Shown: piece after piece, positions 34,921 to 46,105 of the stretch
Layout: every line of letters starts with the position of its first letter
Numbering within the stretch: the first letter of the stretch is position 1
Assembly (NCBI GenBank): GCA_015680685.1
Contig: MNCI01017909.1
Location: 1,298,790 to 1,362,789, forward strand
Origin: Gnetum montanum
Lineage: Eukaryota; Streptophyta; Gnetopsida; Gnetales; Gnetaceae
Length of the DNA stretch: 64,000 nucleotides
Reading direction: 5' to 3'
Translations under genes and position numbers: made by a program
Notes under the pieces: generated by a model
What the model saw: only the letters and a program-made list of their open reading frames with translations
What the model was told of the DNA's origin: nothing
The model's database searches: none

Positions 34921-35792
34921 TGATGAATCACGATTTGTTAGGTGCTGATCGGACCCTTGACATTGAACCGTTGATATCGGCACATGTTGATATCAGACCC
35001 TCAATATCGGGTACATGATATTGCAACCTGGATAACGATAACAAATACACGATATCATGGTTCCTGTGTAAGCCTATAAATACCACATTTAGGTGCACAG
35101 AAAGGGGGGAGTTAGTAAGTAAGGATAGAAGTAGAGTCTTTTTGTTATTTTTAGTTCATTTCAATTCTTTCCCTAGTTCATGCCCATAGTGTGATGATTG
35201 TAATTGTACAGAACCTTTATTTGAGTGTAACATACTTGGACACGCGCATAACTAGCAATAAAGATCAAGATTACTTTATCATTGCAGCATTCACTTAGTT
35301 TTAATTGCTTAATTATTATTGTTATTTATTATTTTCTTAATTACTATTTCTTTACCTTCATTTACTATCCCTGTTATTAAATGTGAAATGAGTACAACTT
35401 ACTCATGAGCATTTAAGTGTGACTACTTGGTATCCCAGTAGCGTATCTAGGAGTGCTTAAGTAACATGCGCTTGGTAATCCCAGAAGTAGTACACAAGGT
35501 CCAAGATGTATATGGATGATTAAGGACATATGCTCATTCCCTATTAGCTTAAAACAAAGTTATTTTCCATTGCCTCAAGGAGTAGCATTAGTTTAGGACC
35601 ACATCATACATCTAACTCTGGACTAAACCATACATGACAAAGAAAATACTAGTCTAGGTGGGAAGACAGCAAACTGCGATCAACATATAACTATCTAGAC
35701 ACCACAACTAGCCTATCTACGAAGTTTGACCAGATCGTGCGTGAACACTTATATTCATATGGTTGAGTGTAGGGGTACCTAGCCACTCATCA
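34921..35792 (+). repeat. Element C 3' LTR (872 bp)
   Basis: Colinear with 29813-30733. Differences include a short deletion near the start (GGTGCTGATCGGACCC against GGTGCTGATATCGGACCC) and a gap near 35538 relative to 30445-30480. The TATA box CCTATAAATACC is at about 35082. Confidence 0.92.
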
Positions 35793-35797
35793 CTAAG

Positions 35798-35977
35798 CAA
35801 CATTAGTTTATTATATAGTCTACTAAGAGTTAAACTATATGTTTTGCACCTTGTTAACTCTAAGTGAGAAGACAATGATTATGAACTTACCATCAATTCA
35901 GTAACATTTATAATCTAGTCACACATGAACACTTGTGACTTGTATGGCTAAGTATTGGAATAAGCTACAGCTCATCA
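35798..35977 (+). repeat. Element A 3' LTR, right part (U5)
   Basis: Resumes after element C's TSD with GCAACATTAG... and ends TATGGCTAAGTATTGG...AGCTCATCA at 35977. It is parallel to the U5 of element C (TATGGTTGAGTGTAGG...CCACTCATCA). With the left part the LTR is about 832 bp, similar to the LTRs of B and C. Confidence 0.68.
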
Positions 35978-36015
35978 AACATCAGTTACAATGAGATCAT
36001 GGTTTATAATACCAC
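35978..36015. other. Flank between elements A and D, with D's TSD
   Basis: A short flank. AACAT (35978-35982) would be element A's right TSD if the LTR end is correct; its left partner is not known. ACCAC at 36011-36015 is the left TSD of element D. Confidence 0.6.
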
Positions 36016-39000
36016 TATTGGCAACTATTTGGGACTAGACTACCAACATTGGGGGCCTCTAGGTCTTCTGACCTTCAAAGGGATCATAGGATCGAAGGTG
36101 TTTTCAAATAGGGCTTAGGTGCTTCCTAGTCTGGCAACATCAAGGTTCAAATACCTCCAAATATACTCAATAGCTATAAAATGAACTAATCATGAGTACG
36201 TGCTTGCTATTGTGAATGCTAAAATGGTTGGGTTGTGTATAAACTATAATCAACTATCATAAAAGAGATTCAGCTAACTTTGTCAAATACTATGAGTTGT
36301 TAGAGATTCCTATTTTGTTCAATAACTTAGCCTATATGATTTCTATAGTATGTTACTTGTAATAAATAAAAATTTGCAAAAACATTTGAAGACAATTTTG
36401 CCAATCTACTCCTAATTTCCCCTAGAGAGAAAGTTCCACAAGAAAAATCAAAATAGAGCAAGATTCAATGGACTTTAAAAGAGAAAGAAAAGAAAGTAGT
36501 CTTGTGTAAAATCTCAAATATTTAAGCAAGATAAATTGACACCAGGAAACAATTCACAATAAAGTTATTCCAATTCATTAACTACGAATTTTCCAAACCT
36601 TCTAAGCTCAACAAGAAATTTCATAAAAGACAATCTTATTACACTTTCAAAAATGTTGCGTAAACTACAAAGTACTAGTTTCTATTTTGGCTAGCTAATA
36701 GTTATCAAAGATTGCATTCAACAGGGCCTTCAAAAAATTTGACAATTTTTGGAATGAAATACCAAGGCAATACACTTTAAAATAGTGAAACTATTTTAGT
36801 CATCTTAAAATACCAAAGATTTTTCTAGATCCTTTATGCTCAAAACAAGAAATTTCATTAAGATATTAATACTAAATTACTCTTGAGGCTTTTTAACAAC
36901 ATAAGCTCTTCTATGGCAAATCTCAATAGTAGTCTAATATTGCACAAAAACAAAGCTATAAAAGCAACCTAGAAAGAATCCCAGAATTAAATACTAAGCA
37001 TGATGCTACCTAAACCATTAGGTAAGTAACTAAAAAAATGGGAAGAAATGAATTCATAGAATTAAAACAAAGCAGTTGAATTGATGTCTTTAGCAAGCCA
37101 TCTAACAAATAATCTTCAATTATCTTTTCTTGAAATCCTTCTTCCAAATTCTACCTTTAAAGGTCCTTTTATAGTGACCTTAAGGTAGTTACAATCATGA
37201 TAAGTTTAGGGTATTACCAATATCTAGGAATATTAATTTATAACCACCCTAGAGGTTATAACTTCCATGGAGGTTATCAGAAATTTGAGCTATGTTTTCC
37301 AAGTGTTTCCTTGGTAACAAATATCATAGGAGTTATCATAGGAAGTTATAAAAATTAGAGAAATACATGCCAAAATTGGCAAGTGTCCTTTTAAATGCAA
37401 ACATTTATGAAATTTAGTTGAGTTTTTATACAACCTTTATATGAAAATTAGCTTAAAATAAATAAATATCTATAGATCCACCTTTCTAAATCATAATGTT
37501 GCCACATGTACATGTATTACCTTTTTCAAACTTATATTATAACTTGTGGCTATCATATATATATAATGTTTTCAATAATTCTCTAGCCAAACTTTCAACA
37601 TAAAAGATAAAACATGAATTTCTCCAACGTAGTTCGAGCATGAAGGTTTGTTGCTATTGTGTTACTGTCGCCTTACTACTTTCACTATTGCATTTCTCAT
37701 TGGCATGTAATCAGTGCATGAGTGGTATCACCATGATGAACAAGCATGTGTTTAGATCATAGTCTTATTTGACATACCCAGTGTGTAGATGCATGTTCTA
37801 TCAATTGTAGAGTTGCTCAAAAATTCTTCGAGCTCCACTTGTTAGCTTGTTCCTGTTTATCAACTACCAGTGCTCCTAGCTCCATTGCTATTGGAAGTAG
37901 CTACGTTTCTAGCCATCATGATCTTATGCATCAGTGCCACCTCTACTATTGTCATTGACATGGGGATTGGAACTGCTTATTTTTCTTGTTTGGTTATTTC
38001 AAATTTTTTTTAGGGTTTGCAATTGGCCTTCTATGGGTTGGATTAAACCCGCCATTGAGTACTAAATTTCCTTTCTGCATTTTCTAGCTTTTCCTTGGCC
38101 ATGCTACTAACACTACCACACATTAGGGTTTTCTATTTTCATATGAAAATTGCAATTGTCACTATTAAATCTTTTGGGTGTGAGTAAGTGAAAAATTCAT
38201 CAATTGTGACGATTGTGCAGGGAAAAGCTATGATGTGATGTTACTAGTAAAAATTCATTATTATTTGCTTGAGAAGATGGTACAAATGGCAAAAATATAA
38301 ATTAAAAGATCACATATAGAAGTCCCTTTACTACGATCACCCATCTTGGTGTCAATTCTTTGCCCATGTTTCTATTTGGTGCTTTGTCCACCTTCAGAAC
38401 TGCCCCATCTTGTCAAAGTATGTCTTGTATATGTTTTTTGTGTTTTTGTATACATGTGTAGGAACTCATTTCTCTTGGAATTCATCTCAGGTAGCAAAAT
38501 CCACTTAATGCTGCAATGGTTGAAATGATGAGCTACATTAATCGTTTTTGTTCTTATTTAGAGCAAGAATTTTGATTTGCTGATGTTAACTTCTAATCTT
38601 TTGCCTCTTCAATAACTTAGGATATGATTTCACAAATAATAGTAAACCTTTACTATTTCTCAGTTTCAAGTATTTTTCAACTTCCAGAACTAAGATTCAA
38701 TTAGTTAATCACAAAGGATTTCTCATGATATTATTGTAGTGCATTTTTCAAGCTTTAAACTTGTTAAATTCTTGATATCCTAGCCATGGATTTTTGTCTA
38801 AATGCTCATTTCAAATTGATTGCTTCCACCAAAACTTCAAACATAAGGGCCTTGTAACATGCTTATCTTGAATGCCAAATTTAGCCTCAAGCAAAAGGAA
38901 TACTAATTGCCATTGTATCTATTAGAACTAAAAACTTCAAAGATATTGAGAACTAAAAATGTAATCCATCTCATACTCCCAATTAAAACTCCATGTGAAT

Positions 39001-39167
39001 ATTATAGCCAAACTAAATTGAGTAGCATTAAATAGATCATTTACCTAAAACTTAGATAGGTAATGTTACTTATTATCCTCAATTGCATATCTTTTATCCT
39101 TATATATTTTTACCATATCTATTGATTTCATATTCCTGCTTCATAAAATGACCAAAATGTGCCAACA
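36016..39167 (-). repeat. Element D 3' LTR (3152 bp)
   Basis: Colinear with 46106-49787, by eye with moderate divergence. It lacks the 608-bp tandem duplication seen in the partner. Its outer end has TA instead of TG. No host gene was recognised inside; ORFs such as 38346-38528 appear accidental. Confidence 0.92.
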
Positions 39168-39195
39168 TTTTATTCCACCCCCCACCCCTAAAATT
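39168..39195 (-). other. Element D polypurine tract
   Basis: The reverse strand reads TTTAGGGGTGGGGGGTGGAA, then TAAAA, directly before the 3' LTR start TGTTGGCAC. It is an almost pure purine run, as expected for plus-strand priming. Confidence 0.82.
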
Positions 39196-39369
39196 CCTTT
39201 AAAATCCATGATGCTTAAAATTACTTACCAACTAAATCACCACCAAAACAAGGCTTTATTGAACATATCTACAAAAATACAAATATTTTTTAAGGAAAAC
39301 TTCTACCAAACTTAAGGTTTGATGAAATAAAAACCTCATTCCTAATAAAACTTAGGAAACTATAAAAAC

Positions 39370-39960
39370 TCAATATCATACAAACAATTCTATGGGCAGA
39401 AAAAGAATATTTAGAGTAAATTTTTTAGGGATTATCATATCATGAACCCTTTCATATGTAATTTTAGTTATGATGAATGCACGTCTTTCCTCTTCCTGCC
39501 TAGTTGAAGCCTCAACTTGGTCTTCATCTTTATCTTTAACAACTGTCTTTGCTTCTTTTTCATCTAACTCTTTGGCTGTTGATTTTTGATGTTCTCCCCA
39601 ACTAGTTGCTTCTATGTCTTGAGACATGAAATCCTCTCCCAAAAATCATCTTTACTAGACTCTCCTTGATATTTAGCTTCAGTGGTGCATTCATGAAAGC
39701 TACCCCAAATATTGGAATGTATAAAAAGTCCACCAATGAGAAATCTAAACTCATCTAAAAGCCAAAGTAAGAAAGGGCTTTCACTAAATTCTCCATAGGT
39801 GGTTGCTTTATAATAGGCTCTCAATACATGCTCTAGGCCTTCTTATTGCCCTCTCTCCAAGAACCATCTTTCTACCTCACACATTAAAACTTCACTTGCT
39901 TTTTCACTTAAACTTTGAATTAAGAAATGATGCATTTCCAAACAATTCACATCTCTTTAT
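39370..39960 (-). pseudogene. Element D post-pol ORF
   Basis: Reverse-strand text between integrase and the 3' LTR. It starts near 39955 with MHHFLIQSLSEKASEVL and CEVERWFLERGQ, then a stop, then ATTYGEFSESPFLLWLLDEF, RFLIGGLFIHSNIWGSFHEC (39612-39824). A frame change leads to an acidic/basic tail (KELDEKEAKTVVKDKDEDQV) ending near 39376. In total it is about 190 residues, once a single protein. I do not recognise the family. Its position after integrase parallels the accessory ORFs of elements A and F, though the sequences do not look related. Confidence 0.55.
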
Positions 39961-40429
39961 ATAGTGTAAGGTAAATTTGAAATTCCTACCAATTCTACTA
40001 ACCAACTTTGCCAGTTAGCCAAAACTTATTTAATTTCCATCATCATATAGTTGGCTAATTCAAATTCCACTATTTGGTTGTTGAAATTAATTCACCACTA
40101 TGTGGTTGTCTAACCATTACTCCCAGTTACACACATGACAAGTAATGATTACTTAAGATGATATAAATTAAATAATTTAACTAACACTTTAAATTAAATA
40201 TTTTTAAACTATTACTCTAACGTATACATGTTTTAATAATACTATATAGACTTATATAAGCATACAGATAGGATATATATGCTATGGTTAAATATTATAG
40301 AATATGTACATATATTATTTATTATCTATATGACTATTAAGCATATATATTAAATTCTATTACTTACTACTATGTATACTAAATATTATTATAGTTACAT
40401 ACATATATATATAGTTTTAAGTTGTGGGG

Positions 40430-41650
40430 CAATTTCCCAAAGTAATGTTTTATGTATAAAACATTATATAGAAACTATAATTCCATCCCATCTAATGTCG
40501 ATAACTTGTATGTGTTCTCTAATAATTATTTGTTGCTCTAAAATGGACCAATCCATGCTGTCAAAAATATATTTAGCTTCGTCATATTCCATAATAATAC
40601 AAGATTACCGACTATAAAAGTTCTTTTTAGAGCCTTTGTATCGAACCACCTTTTGACTTGAGAAGCATTCTTTAATAAATTATCTTTATCTTTATCCATT
40701 TTGGCTTCTCTTTTGATGAGCAAGGTCATGAAACTTCTATCTTTATTAGTTTTCTCACTATACTTTTGCACAAAATCTAAGGCCAAACTTATAATCTTGT
40801 TTTCAATTCTAGTGGGCAATCCATAAACTAAGTTATAAGCTAATTTTCCAATAGCCTTTTTAAATCTAATACGATCAATCCATAATGCAGACTGCAAGTA
40901 ATTGATCCAATTTCGTGGATTTCCATCCATCGACTTCTTAATGTAGGAAATAAGCTTTTTATTTGTAGATTCAGCTAAGCCATTTCCTTAAGGATAATAA
41001 TTTCAGGGAAAAATAGGAAAATAGATTTTCTCAATGCCCATGTTATAAATTCTTCAAACTGAAAAGCAAGTTCAATATTAGATACCAATACTTCAAGTAG
41101 ACCAAAAAGACTTAAAATCTGATCATCTAAGAATTTAATTACATCTGATGCTAGACTTTTTCTTCAGGCCTTTGCTTCATATCATTTGGTAAAGTAATTG
41201 GTAACTATGAAAATACACTTATGTCCTACTCTTGAAGAAGTAATTGTGCCAATAAAATCTAAGCTCCATTGCTAAACTGGTCTATCCACAATTACTGGTT
41301 TTAAGGAAGCTCTAACCTTTTTAATCTTCAGTCCATGAATTTGACATTTGTAACATCTTTGAATTTTCAAACTAATAGCATGATACATACTAGGCCAATA
41401 ATAACCATAGCAAAGTATATGTTGCATTGTAGACTTAAGAGATTTGTAAAAAAATTAGAATGATCATGGACGTGTTCTAAGATAGGATCAATTTGATCCT
41501 TCTGAACACATTCCAACAAAACCCCTCCAAAATACTTTCTATATAAAATTCCATCTTTAACCACAAATCTATTTGCCCTTTCGAAGAAAGCTCTTTTCTA
41601 ACTTGTAATCAAATTTTTTGGAAACTTTCGTCTATCAAGGAATTCTAGAA
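40430..41650 (-). pseudogene. Element D integrase
   Basis: The N-terminal part at 41367-41564 has RFVVKDGILYRKYFGGVLL and HVHDHSN. The zinc region and core (40940-41360) are shredded by stops but show PITLPNDMKQRPEEKV- and KWLS-like text. The C-terminal part at 40538-40930 is open: ALWIDRIRFKKAIGKLAYNL, VYGLPTRIENKI, QVKRWFDTKALKRTF, VGNLVLLW and AWIGPF. The text ends with a KHYF-like string near 40450. This wording is typical of Tat-type integrases. Confidence 0.85.
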
Positions 41651-41779
41651 TCTCATCATACCAATTTCCCTCATGAGTCTTAAGCACACATACTTCATCT
41701 TCTCTAGTCATTAACTTAGCTAACCCATTCCTTTAATGGTTTTTCATATTTCTAATGAAAATATGAAACCTTGAAGCTT

Positions 41780-42375
41780 TATGAGCCATTTCCCTCTCTT
41801 CAATCCAATTTTATTTTGGGCTAAGAATTATTTAACCGTAGGCTCTATTAGCATAATATGAACTAATGGGCTTTCTAAGTAATATTTGAAATGCTAAAGT
41901 GCCTTAATAACTACAAATGCCTATTTCTCTAAGTCTGAATAACTTAACTTTAAACTTTTCAACTAATATCAAAAAAACCTAATCAGTTTATCTTGACCTT
42001 TATCTCTTTGAGTTAAAATGTCAATAATTGGATCATTTGAAGAAAAAGCATATAACTAGAAATCTTTTTTCAACCTTGGTTTTACCAAGTAAGGAGCTTC
42101 TAAATGGCCTTTTTAATTTTTACTAAGGCTCTCTCTAATTTTGGTGTTTTCTCTACTAAGACATCTTTCTTTAGCATATGCGTTAAAGGTTTAGTGATTT
42201 TAATGAATCCAAGGATAAATTTCTTAATGAAATTTATCTTTCCAAAGAAAGATCTAAGAGACTTTTTACTTGTAGTATGCTCAATATTCTGTACTTCTTG
42301 AATTTGGGAATTATCTATAGCAATTCCTTCTTGACAAATTACATGACCTAGTAAACTTCCAGATTTAACCACAAA
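41780..42375 (-). pseudogene. Element D RT connection and gypsy RNase H
   Basis: 42372-42100 is open and encodes the RT-RNase H connection (GHVICQEGIAID, SFFGKINFIKKFI, PLTHMLKKDV). Below 42090 the frame, with stops, gives LYAFSSNDPIIDILTQRDKG, PIRFF and LEKAFVVIKAL-like text, the classical gypsy RNase H fold with a degraded active site. This is the second RNase H of the element; the other lies upstream of RT. Confidence 0.82.
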
Positions 42376-43040
42376 GATATATTTCTTAGGATTTAATGAA
42401 ATACCATACTCGCAACATCTATGAAAAACTTGTTGAAGATGACTAATATGATCTTCCTTCCTTATTGAAAATATGGTAATATCATCTAATCAAACCACAA
42501 TGAACTCACCTATTAAACCTTTAAAGGCTAAATTCATTGCTCTTTGAAAAGTAGCTCTATCATTTGACAATCTAAATGGCATTTTTTGGTAAGTGAAAGT
42601 TCCCCATTTGGTGTTAAATGTTGTTTTATATCTATTACATTTGACAATCTAAATGGCATTCTTTGGTAAGTGAAAGTTCCCCATTTGGTGTTAAATGTTG
42701 GTTTATATCTATTACATTTGTCTATCATGATCTGTTTCTAGCCTAAAAACCATCTAAGAAAGAATATACTTGACAACATGATACGTTGATCAACATTTCA
42801 TTAATTCTATGAAGTGGGTATTTATCTTTTTCCAAGGCTTCATTCAAATTGTTGAAATCTACATAAAGTCTAATATCACCATTCTTCTTTCCTACTAGGA
42901 GAAGGTTAGTAAGCCATGTTGAATATTGAATTGGATATATAATATAGGCTTGTAATAACATCTTAATCTTAGCTTCCATAGCTGGCTCAAATGATGGATT
43001 AAATTTCCTTTATTTGTGTTTAGCTATCATACAATTGTTT
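42376..43040 (-). pseudogene. Element D reverse transcriptase
   Basis: 42979-42743 encodes MEAKIKMLLQAYIIYPIQYS, LVGKKNGDIRLYVDFNNLNE and KYPLHRINEMLI then YSFLDGF. After a frame break comes YKPTFNTKWGTFTYQRMPF (42534-42728), which is present twice because of a 77-bp tandem duplication (42562-42715). The YxDD box region near 42490 is degraded (TTGTGGTTTG on the reverse strand). RT would copy the element RNA into DNA. Confidence 0.86.
42562..42715. repeat. 77-bp tandem duplication in element D RT
   Basis: TTTGACAATCTAAATGGCAT at 42563 recurs at 42640, and the copies match with about two differences over 77 bp. Seventy-seven is not a multiple of three, so it also breaks the RT frame. Confidence 0.93.
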
Positions 43041-43489
43041 ATCAAAGGGATTTTATGTGTCATCACATCTAGTCAAAAATTTTAAGATCATCATAAGACC
43101 AAGCAAAATTTTCTAAATTATTTTTCAGGAGTAATAATAAATTTGTCTTGAAAACTAAATTCTTTTCCTTTGTGACATTTAACATCTTTGGTATCTTAGT
43201 AGATCCAAAATTCACTTCTTCATAGTTTGATCATCTAGATTCTGTATATCCTTTCCAATAAGCCAGTTTTTATTAAATTCATGTTCATAATCAATCACTT
43301 TTTTGGGAATAGAATTTGTCTTAAACCTTAATGTTGTTTTAGGTGTGATTTGACTCTCAAGTTCTTGCTTATTTTTCATAAACTTGAGTACTTGATCTTC
43401 ATCTTCAAATACTTGTAAATGCTTTCTGTTATATGGTACTAATGGTTCATGTTCATTCCCAATCTTTACGCCTTCATAACCTTCAATTT

Positions 43490-43885
43490 TTTCACATATA
43501 ATGTTGATGCTACTTTTGCTAAATCATCTACTATATAATTTTCTTCTCTACCTATATGTTCTATTTTATAGTGATGAAATTGATCCAACATTTTATAGAA
43601 AAGTAGTTTATAAGGTCCCAAGAATGAGCTTTTTACTACACAATTACCTTTAACCTATTCGCAAACTAATCTTGAGTCTCCTTTAATGGTGATTACCTTG
43701 ATTCCTTTTTCCAATGCTATTTTAATTCCAACACTCAGAGCTTCATATTTAGCCTTGTTGTTAGTACAAAGGAAAGATAGATGAATTGCCTTAAATATTT
43801 TGGGAAATCATCTTTTAGTAAAACTACTTTGGCTCCTACACCTCTAGAGTTAAAAGAACCATCAAAGTATAGTTCCTAGTTGCTC
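43490..43885 (-). pseudogene. Element D archaeal-type RNase H upstream of RT
   Basis: The reverse strand gives ELYFDGSFNSRGVGAKVVLL, a frame slip, then CTNNKAKYEALSVGIKIAL, GIKVITIKGDSRLVCE (stop) VKGN, FLGPYKLLFYKML and HIGREENYIVDDLAKVAS. These are the ordered motifs of the second (archaeal-type) RNase H known in Tat-lineage plant elements, with Asp (FDGS), Asp (GDS) and Asp (DDLA) present. The catalytic Glu of NN-x-A-E-Y is Lys here (a G-to-A change). It lies directly after protease and before RT. In the described Tat elements I recall, this domain usually follows the gypsy RNase H. Confidence 0.85.
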
Positions 43886-44019
43886 TCATCTTAAGATTCT
43901 TCTTTTTCCAAGTTATAAAATTTTTGAAGTATGCAAATTCTGGTTTCAAAAGCTCTTGTTTCAATAATTTTGTTCTTCCCATTTGAAGTAATTTTTTTGC
44001 TCATAAAGGCTCACTATAC

Positions 44020-44460
44020 ATGTATGTTTGATTTGGTTCCCCTTTCCAAGGTATCCACATATGTGAGTAATCTATTGATATGTAACTAGAGAAATTCTAA
44101 CTCCAACTTCTACTCAACAAAAGACTATGTGAATTTGGTATATCTATTACTTGAATAGTTACTCTACTTTTGATACAAGATTCAGAAGCAATTTCTAATA
44201 GAACATTGGGCAGTTAATCCACAATCTTCACTCTACTTTTGTCCACTTGAACAATCTTTTTATTGGATTTCTCAAGAATCAAACCAAGTTTTTTGCATAT
44301 AGTTAATGGCATGATAGTAGAGGTAGCTCTTAAATCAACTAAATAATTATGAAGATAGTTGTCTTTTAATTTCATTGTCAAACAAAAATAAGGAGCTTCC
44401 ATATTAGGAGTACAATCATAGCTAGTTTTTGTGAATGTTGGATACATAGCTTAACTCTAA
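44020..44460 (-). pseudogene. Element D aspartic protease
   Basis: The open part 44447-44214 encodes YNYLVDLRATSTIMPLTICK-like text and KKLGLILEKSNK. Below a stop come VTIQVIDIPNSHSLLLSRSW and SIDYSHMWIPWKGEPNQTYM, which fits the Tat-type protease C-terminus. The expected D-S-G-A-S reads D-L-R-A-T, so the active-site Gly is Arg. Non-functional. Confidence 0.8.
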
Positions 44461-44469
44461 TTCTCCAAC

Positions 44470-45967
44470 TCTCTTTTTGCCTTTAATGAACTCCAAAGCC
44501 TTTCTTTGGTGATCAACTATCTATAGTAATTGATATATGCTAATATTTTCCCTAACATGTTTAAGATCTTCAATTAAATCATATTCTGCATCTTCATAAA
44601 AACCAGGTTTCTTCATCCATTTATTAAGATTTTCATTTTGAGTACTCTACTCTACTTGATCTTCTTTACTCTTACTTTTCTCTCTTCTACTTGGTTCAAA
44701 AACCTTTCTCTTAGTAGATGGATCAAAAATAATATTTGGAGGCCTAGAAATAGTTAACCTTTCTTTTCATCAAAGATTATATCCATTTTCTTCATTGTTA
44801 TTACACTCTTCATCTAATGATATATCATCTTCAAAACTTGATAGAGAATAGGTATCACTAGATCCATTGTTAGAAGATTTGCTTGCATAATGAACACTAG
44901 ATAGCTTATCATCAAATTCAATATCAAGGAAGTTGAACATAACAACATCACTTTCATCCTCATCTTCTACTAACTTAGTTTCCTAATGCTTATATTTTCT
45001 ATTTTTCTTTTCTTTCTTAATTTTCACTTTTGCTAAAGCTTTTTCTAGTTTCACTACTTTGTTGGACAAGTCTTTCATTAGTTTTCCGTTTTCAATTTAT
45101 TTGATTTCTAACTCTTGCTCTATCTTAACATGAGATGGTTCAATTAATGTTTTAAGTTGAGCAAAATCTTGCATAGGAATCATCATTTTCTATTCTCTTT
45201 TTTGGGTTGTGATAATTTCTTTATGATTCAAGTTCAACTATTTTTCTAGTTGTATAGCTTCACTAAAGAAGTCATGCAATGTTAGTAAGTTTGGAGTTCT
45301 TCTCAACCAGATTGAAATATTGAGATTCATAGCCTTAAGATAAGTATCTCTAAGCACTTCATCTAATGGTCAATATTGTCTTTGAAAGAGCCCAAAAATT
45401 CATTGAAACTTAATATTGAAATATCTAATTGACTCTTTAACTCCTTGCTTAGCTTATACTAGCCCACAATACAATTTTTATTGATCTAATTGATTGTCAA
45501 ATTGAGCCAAGAAAAGATTTTTCATATCATCCCAACTTGTGATATATCCTTTAGATTTGCCACAAACAATCTACAAGCTTGATCTTATGTTGAATATTTG
45601 CATGAGCTAAAGCTAACTTAAATAAGTGGATGTATTCTTCAACTAAGTAAACTTTTCCAGAAATAAAAGGCTCAAGGAAATATTTAAAAACCACCTTAGG
45701 AATATTGTTGTAGTTTTGAAATCCTAATGGCATAATTCTTTGCCAAGGATTTTCCATCCTATTAGAATTCCTTTTGATCATTGAACTCTTATATTTCTTT
45801 GATTTTCTCTTATAGACTAGTAAACTAGACAGAAGAGGTGATCTTCTTACCCTTCTAGTTTTTACTCCGCTACTTGTTCCAAACTCAAGAACCTTCTTTT
45901 GTTCTTCTTCTAATGAGTAATCAGTCTTATAATCAACAATTTCTTTGGAACATTTGAAATCTCCCAA
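44470..45967 (-). pseudogene. Element D gag
   Basis: The open N-terminal part 45967-45551 has ENPWQRIMPLGFQNYNNIPK and FKYFLEPFISGKVYLVEEYI, and continues with stops through KGYITSWDDMKNLFLAQFD-like text. The middle (45000-45130) is a K/E-rich coiled coil (VKLEKALAKVKIKKEKKNRK). An acidic stretch (VEDEDESDVVMFNFLD) and a Ser/Asn-rich stretch follow. The tail has STKRKVFEPSREKSKSKEDQ. No clear zinc knuckle was found. Confidence 0.75.
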
Positions 45968-46079
45968 AATATTAGTCTGTTTGATTATGAACTCGAAATA
46001 GCAACTAATTTTTAAGCCAACAAAGAACTATTAGTGTGCTAGGACTATTAAGCTTATGAACTTAGAGGAAAAATTTTCA

Positions 46080-46105
46080 AGCCCTCTTTCTAGCACCAAA
46101 AGAAC
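46080..46105 (-). other. Element D primer-binding site
   Basis: The reverse strand after the 5' LTR end CCAACA reads GTTCTTTTGGTGCTAGAAAG followed by AGGGC. The TTGGTGCTAGAAAGAGGG form resembles primer sites described for some plant Tat-type elements. The tRNA identity is not assigned here. Confidence 0.65.

Larger units (their letters stand above)
29813..35792 (+). mobile_element. Element C: gag-only LTR element
   Basis: A complete forward-strand non-autonomous element of 5980 bp. LTRs are at 29813-30733 and 34921-35792, bounded TGATGA...CTCATCA. The TSD is CCAAG (29808-29812) against CTAAG (35793-35797). Inside lie a tRNA-Asp-like PBS, gag, a degraded linker or protease region, a spacer, an accessory ORF3 remnant and a polypurine tract. 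No pol motif is present. The spacer 32900-34300 is similar to 58600-60000 of element F, so C looks like a deletion derivative of an F/A-type element. Confidence 0.9.
12160..35977 (+). mobile_element. Element A: Athila/Tat-like gypsy, nested and decayed
   Basis: This is a composite forward-strand element in the order: gag zinc-knuckle region, protease, RT start, (element B inserted), integrase, post-pol accessory ORFs, polypurine region, 3' LTR (split by element C). The 5' LTR and gag core are not seen. Coding frames carry many stops, many of them TAG or TAA where relatives have Gln. Joining the post-pol region to this element is inference, from co-orientation, the same layout in element F, and a 3' LTR of the same family directly after it. 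It could instead be two fused relics. Confidence 0.65.
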
